Assembly (NCBI RefSeq): GCF_000003605.2
Contig: NW_003132365.1
Span: 177,648-191,850, forward strand
Direction: 5' to 3'
Source: Saccoglossus kowalevskii
Taxonomy: Eukaryota > Hemichordata > Enteropneusta > Harrimaniidae
DNA length: 14,203 bases
The position numbers and the translations under genes are program-made. This document shows positions 7,796-14,203 of the stretch, one piece after another. Within the stretch, counting starts at the first letter, position 1. Each line of letters begins with the position of its first letter. The notes under the pieces are model-generated. The model was not told the DNA's origin. It did no database searches and saw only the letters and a program-made list of their open reading frames with translations.

Positions 7796-9198
7796 GGTGT
7801 GTACTTTAGCACAAGTGAATCGGATATAACCACACTTGATTTGTAAGGAAACTTAAAATCAATTGAATATGTCCTTAATTTATGGAATACTAGAAATTTA
7901 ACTATCTATGGGAAGGTGGTGATTATTAAAACCATGGCTGCTGCTAAACGTACATATGTGATGAATGTATGCACAATTCCTAACGAGTTCCTTATTAACC
8001 TTGATAGAATGTTTGCTAAGTTTATCTGGGGTTCCAAAATCGATCACATTAAGCGTGGTGCTATTATTGGTGAATACAACCAGGGGGCTTGAGTGCATTG
8101 GATGTTTTTTCACAATGCAAGGCCCTAAAAGCATTCTGGGTGAATCGTTTAACAGATGAGCCTGTCAATGTGAATGTACCGTCATGGAAACTAATCCCTT
8201 TATATAGGGATAGTATTGCTAAAACAATTTTCATATGAATTTCTCAAAACCAGGTGTTTGTGGTTGCTTAAATTTGTTACTTCTTTTCTACAAAAATGTG
8301 ATTTCGTCTTGGCATGAATGTGGAGCAAGCACTATTACAAATGTATCAGACGCGCAAATTGCCCTTAATCAAATTATTTGGTGTAATCAAAATATTGTAT
8401 GTAATGGGAAAACACCTTTCTTCCGTCACTGGCTGAAGTCTGGTTTTATCTATATAACAGAAGTTTTTATTTTTTATAACTCTATTCCACTGAAATGGAA
8501 AATGCTAATTAAACCAAAAAAAAACAGTTATATCATCCAACTGATGACCAGCAACAACAAACTGTTCATTTATTAGAAAATTACAATACAATTAAAAAAA
8601 TAACGGTAAAACAGTATTACAAGATACTAGTTAAAAAAAGTTTATTGTACCTTAAGTAAACGAAATGTGGGAACAAAATACAAGCTAAATGTTTGCTTGG
8701 ACAATGTACGAGTTGAACGGACAATCAAAATTACCCAAGAGCACAGATTATTCATGCATTGTATTTTACCAAACAATGGTAAACTGTATATATGACAGAA
8801 GACAGACTGCAAACTATGTCGTATCTGTAATTACACAGAAACGTAATACCACATGTTTTGGGAGTGTACACGTCTATGCAATTATTGGGCACGTGTGAAT
8901 GAGTTTATTAATAGCAATACTAACTTTGCGGTTTCTTCAACATTTGATGATCTTGTTGCTGGTGTATCAAACACAGACACATGTGTCAATCATATTATTG
9001 TAATTGCAATTGTTCTCCGTCTTTAAAACATGGTATGTTTGCCAAAGCAAGTCTATAGGCACATTCAAACTTTTCAATTGTTTTTCATTATTTAAATCAG
9101 AACTCCAGTTTAGAATTAACCTTGAACACGAAATTAATAAGCATAAAGCCAAACTAAAATGGGGAAGACTAGTTGAACTGGTATCCTCTCTCAATTAA
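7796..9198 (+). pseudogene. LINE ORF2: C-terminal region with Cys/His knuckle
   Basis: The frame from 7796 gives GVYFSTSES, then NLTIYGKVVIIKTMAAAK and KFIWGSKIDHIKRG, standard landmarks downstream of L1/Tx1 RT. After a one-base shift in a G-run near 8085 it continues LSALDVFSQCKALKAFWV. Later segments are FYKNVISSWHE, ALNQIIWCNQNI and KTPFFRHWLKSG (8235-8576 frame). Near 8810-8867 the Cys/His motif CRIC, seven positions (one now a stop), H and then MFWEC gives C-x2-C-x7-H-x4-C. The last frame, FKSELQFRIN to LVELVSSLN, ends at TAA 9196-9198 and is taken as the native ORF2 stop. Several stops interrupt the region. Confidence 0.9.
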
Positions 9199-9388
9199 TA
9201 ATGTAATAGTAGTCTTTTAAACTTATTGTATTTTTGTAATTGTAACTTAAATTGTTGTGTAGTTTTAGTGATGGACACAGGAGACAACAACTGACAATAT
9301 AAGTTTTTGTTTGCATCAGTAATATAAATATGGTCTTGATATAACCTTTGAAAGTTATGTAAACACTATTTAGTTTCTGCATTGATGG

Positions 9389-9411
9389 AATAAATATAAA
9401 TAGAAAAAAAA
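9389..9411 (+). terminator. LINE polyadenylation signal and short A-tail
   Basis: AATAAA at 9389-9394 is followed 10 bases later by an eight-base A-run (9404-9411), about 210 bp beyond the ORF2 stop. This fits the 3' end of an A-tailed LINE insertion. The sequence after it (TTATTTTGACT) has only a weak, unconvincing match on the 5' side, so no target-site duplication is called. Confidence 0.55.
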
Positions 9412-9535
9412 GTTATTTTGACTAAAACTAATTTGCATATCACCCATGCAATAATGTTTTCTGTATTTACACGGTTAATATGCAAACGAACATGGTATTG
9501 GCGATCCGCTCCACTAGGATTTCCCTTAAAATAAC

Positions 9536-9536
<1 letters not shown>

Positions 9537-9576
<40 letters not shown>
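9537..9576. repeat. (TG)20 microsatellite
   Basis: Forty uninterrupted bases of TG. An uninterrupted tract of this length is likely length-polymorphic. On the minus strand it yields a His-Thr run inside an open frame that is not a gene. It lies 125 bp beyond the LINE A-tail and directly before the 9603-9956 repeat. Confidence 0.98.
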
Positions 9577-9577
<1 letters not shown>

Positions 9578-9602
9578 TTTCCAGTGTTTTCACGTATTAA
9601 AT

Positions 9603-9956
9603 CTTCTGTGATTTTTTTGTCTTGGTCGATTTCGCTCAAACTTGGCAGGTAGGTCACACTTTCACCCTAGTTGTTAGGAAAAATCTGAAAAAAATAAATG
9701 TATCTGCTCCTACAAATTTAGGATACAACACGTCAGACATAGTTCATTCTACTCAGCTTGAGTGTGGGCTCAAAGTTACTATATGAATTTTTAATATTTT
9801 TTTTTTACCAATGAGACATTTGACCCCAAAGTTAGGGGAACCGTTCACCAGGAAAGAACTCTTCTGTGATGTTTTTTTTTTGGCTGGGCCGATTTGGTTC
9901 AAACTTGGCAGGCAAGTCACACCTTCACTCTAGTTAAGTTGTAAAATCTGAAAACA
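9603..9956. repeat. Duplicated repeat unit with CAAACTTGGCAGG core
   Basis: Unit one (9603-9692) and unit two (9861-9956) both start CTTCTGTGAT, pass a T-run, and share CGATTT..., TCAAACTTGGCAGG, GTCACAC, TTCAC and CTAGTT, ending in AATCTGAAAA. The start-to-start distance is about 258 bp, and the 170 bp between shows no clear copy. This is a non-coding degenerate tandem or dispersed repeat; I do not recognise a named family. It may form one composite repeat with the adjoining TG tract. Confidence 0.85.
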
Positions 9957-10540
9957 AATTCTGGCAACCGTTTTCATGACAACAACCAAAAACTGTTTTT
10001 TTAATACCTTCACGCCAAATTTATTATCATCTAATAGTGTCATGTAATAGCAGTGTTCAAATGATCATGCCTTTTATTTTGTCTACGTTGCACACCGGTA
10101 AGAGATCACCGGAACGGACATTGTTGCACTGTATCAACGTTATCAACGTAATCCCAAGTCAACTTTGAATGAAATGTAAATGCTGCCTCCAATCTAGAAA
10201 ATACTATCGCCAAACGGTTGGAAATAATACATTTACATTGTGATGGCAGAATACGTCCTAGCAATAAAATAAAGAGACTTCTAAAGACTGAATGTGTTTT
10301 TTCGAACATCGTGTACGGTGCCCGGTTTTAGTTATAAACCGACGTTAGCTTCACGTTTATGTCCTACCATGGTAACAGCAGAAAATATTTTCATTGGCAA
10401 CCAGAACATTTTTATTTTGTAAACAAATTTTCGTCTGCTATTTTTATCCGATTAAAATCGTTCAGCGACATTTTTAGCATATTAGGTGTACCTCACATGG
10501 AGTACTACGATTGAGAGAACTTGATGTATGTTGACCACCT
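9957..10540. other. No gene recognised; low-repeat sequence before a candidate exon
   Basis: No exon is supported. A minus-strand open frame at 10106-10309 shows no domain. The sequence has fewer obvious repeats than its neighbours and more CpG towards the right, as might be expected upstream of a promoter. Confidence 0.45.
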
Positions 10541-10553
10541 AGAAACTGAGTTT

Positions 10554-10559
10554 TATAAG
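10554..10559 (+). promoter_or_regulatory. TATA-like box before candidate exon
   Basis: TTTATAAG (TATAAG at 10554-10559) precedes the CpG-rich open region. A start of transcription about 30 bases on would fall near 10584. A ten-base palindrome TCTTCGAAGA follows at 10571-10580. The support is positional only; TATA-like strings are common in this AT-rich window. Confidence 0.22.
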
Positions 10560-10702
10560 CCCTGAAGGGTTCTTCGAAGATCGACCCGCAGCAACATTAG
10601 CGATTGTCGTGGAGGCGCAACCATCAATATCAAACTACCAGGAAGTTTCTGCTGGCGACGTTGCGGCGTTACCCAGTTCCAAATAAAGATTACCAACGCC
10701 AA

Positions 10703-10909
10703 ATGAGCGACATTTTAACCGGTAATCAAGATTCATCCAATCTACGGCTAACGAGCAACATCACAAGCGAGTTTGTAGCGTGCAGCTCAGCGACGACCGT
10801 AGTTGCACGGCATGTTTGCCAAAGACTACGTATTCTGATTCGAAAAGTTCCATCGAGATCGGACGGCGCCCTGTCGTGCCAACCCTTCACCTCACGCAAA
10901 TTCATTCAG
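10703..10909 (+). CDS. Candidate first coding exon of an unidentified gene
   Basis: A CpG-rich island in AT-rich DNA holds an open + frame from 10601 to 10960. The first ATG in it is at 10703, and a good splice donor (CAG then GTGAAT) falls at 10909/10910. This would give 69 whole codons, phase 0, beginning MSDILTGNQD and ending SRKFIQ, rich in Ser, Thr and Arg. I recognise no domain, signal peptide or membrane segment. The ATG has a pyrimidine at -3, so it is not a strong initiation context, and no second exon was found. The open frame could be chance, the exon could be untranslated, or this may be an old repeat. The evidence is composition, frame, donor and a TATA-like box at a suitable distance. 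Confidence 0.25.
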
Positions 10910-11610
10910 GTGAATTTATATTTTGAACATCTCAATTCCTCGTTTTATGCAAATATATAAAGAGAACTTTCAGAGAAATTCCAGTCAATATGCCAGAATA
11001 CATTGTCTAAGCACCACCAGTAAAAATTTTTGTTTTGTTTCATATCATGAATAGATGGAATTTTTTTGAACTGAGTCTCGGTAGGAATGGATTCATTCCC
11101 GAGTTCGTCTTTGACTTCGAGTCGGATTTTCTCGATATTGTGCTATGTTACCAATATTTTTACTAGAAATTCGCCTCCACTAGGAACGCGCTTTCGATTC
11201 CTGGGTACTCCCGTTTCACCACACTTCATATATAATAAAGTTATGCGGTGATTTTAGTAAAATGAAATGTACTAATCATCGCATTATCATAAACATTCGA
11301 AACTAGAATAGGAAGTTATTCAAAAGCCAAACAAATTATTTGAACAACTTTCTATCCATACACTGCACAGTGGAAGTTACCCCACCCCATGGATAGTGAA
11401 TAATAGAAAAGTAAGTCATCAAATAATGTACACCCCATAATGTATTTATCTTTTTTTTTAATCCATTTCCCACCAAAGATTAGCATTTATAAACCTACAT
11501 TATTAAAATAGGTTCATAAAATTAGTCAAAAGTCCAAATAAAATAACAATCAAAGAAAGCTTAGAAAGAACTCCTGTTTATTGGTGAAACATTAAAAATT
11601 AATTAAAAAT
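10910..11610. other. No gene recognised
   Basis: AT-rich sequence with no supportable exon or known repeat. If the candidate exon at 10703-10909 is real, this would be its first intron. I saw no acceptor followed by a coding-like frame. Confidence 0.45.
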
Positions 11611-12560
11611 TACTTGTACTTGAGATGCTGATGGACTAATTATGCAAATCAGGTAATTTACATGCACAGATTTGAGTGTGACACTAATAAGGTTTGCGTA
11701 ATGTCACAGACAATCTATGTACCAAATTTCATTGAAATGTGATTAGAACACCAAAAATATGAAATATTGCGCTAATTAGATAATATGAACAGATTTTCAC
11801 CCCAAACTAATCATGTATGTGCAATATTCTAGAGCATCTATGTACCAAGTTCTATGTGAATAAAATAATTAGTACTTGAGATATCAGTGTGAAAGCTGAA
11901 AATTGGTTAATTATGGAAATTGGTAAATTAATATGCACAGATTTTCGACCATACCTAATCACGTTTGTGCATTGTACTAGAGCATCTATGTACCAAGTTT
12001 CAATCTATATCAATGTAAAAGCTTAAAATTGTGTAATTATACAAATTAGGTGATTAACATGCACAGATAATTATTAAAAAATATTCAGGTCCCTGCATGA
12101 TTCTAAAGTATCTATGTACCAATATTTATAGAAATATGATATAATTGATTAATTATGCAAATGAGGTGATTAATATACACGAATATTAATGTAAAAGCTA
12201 TCAGGTTTGTGCATTGTCCTATGACATCTATGTAACCATGTTTCATTGCAATGTGATGATTAGTACTCGGTATATCAGTGGAAAATTTACTATTCATTAT
12301 GCAAATTAGGTAAATTAATAAAACAGATGCTAACCAAAAATCAAATCTGTGCATTAGTCCAGAGCATCCATGTACCAAGTTTCATCAAAATTCAATGAGT
12401 GGCTCTTTAGATATCAATGGAACAGTCATGTGACAGCTGATTATCATGCAAATTAGGTAATTATTATGCATGGATCTTTACCAAAACCTAATCATATATA
12501 CATCTCAGCCCAGAGCATCTTTGCATCAAATTTCATCCAAAATAAAACTGTTTTATAAGT
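11611..12560. repeat. Degenerate satellite array, seven units of 116-151 bp
   Basis: The marker TATGTACCA (or a variant) recurs at 11716, 11839, 11987, 12113, 12229, 12369 and 12520, giving spacings of 123, 148, 126, 116, 140 and 151 bp. Around it each unit keeps, in order, a TTGAGATATCA-type segment, AATTATGCAAATTAGGTAATTA, ATGCACAGAT, CCTAATCA with GTGCATT, AGAGCATC, the marker, and AGTTTCAT. Perfect octamers ATGCAAAT occur at 11642, 12155, 12299 and 12446. The units are too divergent for a young satellite. Open frames here are incidental. The array may be the core of a larger non-autonomous element whose end is the hairpin at 12609-12635. Confidence 0.9.
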
Positions 12561-12608
12561 GGAACAGTCAACACATACACAAACACGCACACACATTAAT
12601 CGCAAAGA

Positions 12609-12635
12609 TTCCCATTGTGTGCTTCACACACGGAA
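12609..12635. repeat. Hairpin at the right end of the satellite array
   Basis: TGTGTG (12616-12621), a CTT loop and CACACA (12625-12630) form a perfect six-pair stem. It is flanked by TTCC (12609-12612) and GGAA (12632-12635), which pair across a small internal loop. It follows a CA-rich tract at 12570-12597 and precedes AGTCAAAAAT. A satellite core, a CA tract and a terminal hairpin in sequence resemble the layout of some non-autonomous Helitron-type elements, but no diagnostic termini were confirmed. Confidence 0.5.
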
Positions 12636-12735
12636 GTCAAAAATATTTCAATTATAAATAAATCTTTTAAATATTAAAATAGTTTCATGATATTATACAA
12701 ATGTAAAAATCATTTAACCATGTTTGACTTGCGCG

Positions 12736-12794
12736 CACACACACAATGTAGGTCTTTCTGTTAGCTTGTGTGTGTGTGTGTGTGGGGGGGGGGG
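12736..12794. repeat. CA/TG inverted microsatellite pair followed by an 11-base G-run
   Basis: CACACACACAA (12736-12746) is complementary to TTGTGTGTGTG (12766-12776), with a 19-nt loop. The TG tract runs on to 12784 and passes into eleven consecutive G (12784-12794). The stem could form a cruciform; purine-pyrimidine alternation and the G-run favour non-B DNA and slippage. Confidence 0.9.
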
Positions 12795-13183
12795 TGAGTG
12801 AGAGTGTGACTTGGGAGTGATACGTTCATTCAATAACACACAGCCAAGTGACAACTTAGAGAAAATTCAAGAATGAAATAAAAAATCGATATGCAAAAAT
12901 TAAACAAAGAACATGGGTACATATAATGTGCAGTGGTGGGATTGAATTGATTCACAATATAATTCAACTTACTACCCTTTGGTTATCCATAAATATCTAA
13001 AAATGGCTTGTTTTATAGCACATACGTGCACTATTCACTAAATATATAATATGATTGTGCAGGGTGGTGAACAAAATATTCCTGACTATTTATATTTACC
13101 ATATCACCTAAAAACCATACCAAATTATAGACTAGTTTAACAGTCATTGCAGACGTATAACATATTGTTAACTATTATTCATA
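12795..13183. other. No gene recognised
   Basis: AT-rich sequence with no supportable exon. I looked here for the reverse transcriptase expected upstream of the Penelope-like endonuclease at 13184-13459 and saw no RT motif, so that element is truncated on this side. Confidence 0.5.
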
Positions 13184-13459
13184 TATTTAATCATAAGTTC
13201 TGTTCCCAACTGTGGCATCCAGTACGTTGGACAAACTGGTCAAACCCTTCGGTCTCGTTTTAATAACCATAGGTTCAAGATACAACACAAACATGGTGAC
13301 CATACAGTACATTTATAACCAACCTAACCACACTATAGGAAATATGAAAACCCAAGCCATCTACCAATGTCACCACCAAATACAACGTCTTGTCAAGGAA
13401 ATGAGGAGCTAAGAACTGCAAAACCATATGGTCTCAATATTCAGGAGAATACGAGATAA
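13184..13459 (+). mobile_element. Penelope-like element relic: GIY-YIG endonuclease domain
   Basis: Read on the + strand across two frame changes, the segment carries the whole GIY-YIG domain as found at the C-terminus of Penelope-like retroelements. YLI (13184-13192) stands for the GIY half, followed by a short insert keeping one Cys (NCG), then IQYVGQTGQTLRSRFNNHR with the YIG half and the catalytic arginine. A frame change near 13310 leads to YNQPNHTIGNMKTQAI (family: HFN...H). A second change before 13406 leads to ELRTAKPYGLN, matching the domain end where a conserved Asn follows PYG. A stop lies at 13457-13459. The usual Cys pair between the two halves has lost one Cys. No RT precedes it, so the copy is 5'-truncated and inactive. 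Confidence 0.83.
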
Positions 13460-14203
13460 TTCTTTTGTTTCTATTAGTTCTATTATTCTGTACATCTTTT
13501 TTGTGGAGTATCATATTTTACAAACTACCATACCATGTTTTAATCATTCACTTGAAGGAGAATTGGCTTGCCCATTCGAAACATCGCGTTCACCCTTTTA
13601 TTTTGTTTTTAGTCTATCGTGTGTGTCCTGCCCATTTAAATTTTTACATTGAGCTTCAGGACATTGTATCCATAGTAGATCCACGGTGCGCTTTTTACTA
13701 GAGTGTTTAGAGCTGCCTTCACTTTATTATTATTGATTATCATAACTGAAAATGCATGTGCCATTTTGCTTTTGTGTCGATTATTATTATAAGGCCTCCA
13801 AAGCCGTTATGGGCTAGCTTCGAATCCTATTTGTATTGCTTTATTTATTCATTTTTTAAATGACTTCTTTTTTAATACGGCTGTGCCAAAATGTTTGACA
13901 ATTAAACACATTACCCAAATCTTATATCACAAAACCCAGCCGTTGTTGAGTAAAATTGTTGATGTTTTGTGTGCTTAATGCATCAATTGAAAGGGGCCCA
14001 GTGCACACTGTATACGCACGAGAAATACATACTTCATTGTGTTATAAGTTTTTTTGTGTCAAAGTAAGCCATAATTAATTAACACACAATAAATGTAAAT
14101 GTTGGTGTGCGAGGATATACAGGATCTAGTGGAGTTGTGCTTCGAACAAATATGGTATTTTTTTTCTTGAAATCAATATATTTCATTTTGTCACATGACT
14201 ACG
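13460..14203. other. No gene recognised; possible 3' flank of the Penelope-like relic
   Basis: Overlapping + open frames at 13428-13652 and 13465-13701 carry no motif I recognise and lack each other's support. The beginning may be 3' untranslated sequence of the Penelope-like element. The rest is AT-rich with T-runs, ATTATT strings and no evident repeat or exon. Confidence 0.45.

Larger units (their letters stand above)
5738..9411 (+). mobile_element. L1/Tx1-like non-LTR retrotransposon (LINE), decayed copy
   Basis: A nearly full-length ORF2 can be followed on the + strand in the order APE endonuclease, coiled-coil linker, reverse transcriptase, C-terminal Cys/His knuckle, ending at a TAA at 9196-9198. 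The coding span of about 3.46 kb (roughly 1,150 residues) fits ORF2 of the L1/Tx1 group. At least seven frame changes and several stops make it non-functional. A 3' region of about 210 bp ends in AATAAA (9389-9394) and a short A-run (9404-9411), consistent with an A-tailed insertion. No ORF1 or 5' UTR was recognised, so the copy is probably 5'-truncated close to the ORF2 start. No clear target-site duplication was found. It inserted about 1.8 kb upstream of the P450 start, in the opposite orientation. Confidence 0.95.

Noticed and set aside
8689-8898. 69-codon + open frame in the LINE C-terminal region
   Set aside because: Another frame carries the conserved Cys/His motif and HMFWEC; this one is a shadow.
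5463-9423. Candidate LINE target-site duplication: TTATTTTGA at about 5465-5473 and 9413-9421
   Set aside because: Only nine bases match in AT-rich DNA, the flanks diverge, and it would require about 265 bp of unrecognised 5' sequence before the endonuclease.
9366-9593. Minus-strand open frame with a His-Thr run
   Set aside because: It is the translation of the (TG)20 microsatellite and flanking sequence, with no domain.
10106-10309. Minus-strand 67-codon open frame to the left of the CpG island
   Set aside because: No motif, no splice context noted and ordinary AT-rich composition; it could be divergent from the candidate exon, but nothing supports it.
12112-12378. Minus-strand 88-codon open frame
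   Set aside because: It lies wholly within the degenerate satellite array and owes its length to AT-rich repeat units.
11611-12560. Regularly spaced repeats resembling a CRISPR array
   Set aside because: The genome is clearly metazoan, the repeated blocks are degenerate and interleaved, and spacing varies from 116 to 151 bp; there is no constant repeat with unique spacers.
13428-13701. Two overlapping + open frames after the GIY-YIG relic
   Set aside because: They lack recognisable motifs, overlap in different frames, and do not continue the endonuclease frame, which ends at 13459.
13817-13827. GCTTCGAATCC resembling a tRNA B box
   Set aside because: No A box at a proper distance and no cloverleaf could be drawn around it.

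Overview
This is AT-rich metazoan nuclear DNA, most likely from a marine invertebrate; I cannot name the species. The evidence is a spliced CYP2-type cytochrome P450 exon, four kinds of decayed transposable element typical of invertebrate genomes (Ty3/Gypsy, L1/Tx1-like LINE, Penelope-like element, degenerate tandem satellite), CA/TG microsatellites and isolated CpG-rich patches. Nothing looks bacterial or operonic. The mobile-element genes are broken by frameshifts and stops, so they were identified from motifs read across several frames.

Left part (1-3590). Two CpG-bearing patches near 150-220 and 839-978 carry NRF-1-like and YY1-like motifs and share a 30-base motif; they could be promoter fragments of an unseen gene. 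From 1677 to about 2640 lies a broken Ty3/Gypsy pol gene on the + strand (end of reverse transcriptase, RNase H, integrase zinc region). A 325-bp stretch at 2934-3258 has weak MITE-like ends.

Centre (3591-5737). On the minus strand, 3939-3591 is the first coding exon of a CYP2-clan P450, ending in a good splice donor at the usual CYP2 exon 1/2 position and phase. The rest of the gene must lie at lower coordinates; I did not find exon 2, so the Gypsy relic and MITE candidate probably sit in intron 1, antisense to the repeat. Upstream of the P450 are an inverted repeat (4099-4150) and a two-copy direct repeat (5188-5354).

Right part (5738-14203). A LINE copy (5738 to about 9411, + strand) preserves nearly all of ORF2: endonuclease, coiled-coil linker, reverse transcriptase and C-terminal Cys/His knuckle, with at least seven frame changes. 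It is followed by a (TG)20 tract, a duplicated repeat unit (9603-9956), a CpG-rich unidentified open frame with a TATA-like box and a splice donor (10554-10910), a seven-unit degenerate satellite (11611-12560) ending in a hairpin, a CA/TG/poly-G structure, and the GIY-YIG endonuclease end of a Penelope-like element (13184-13459).

The only confident host gene is the P450 exon; one weak candidate host exon is at 10703-10909. I see no intact multi-gene system.
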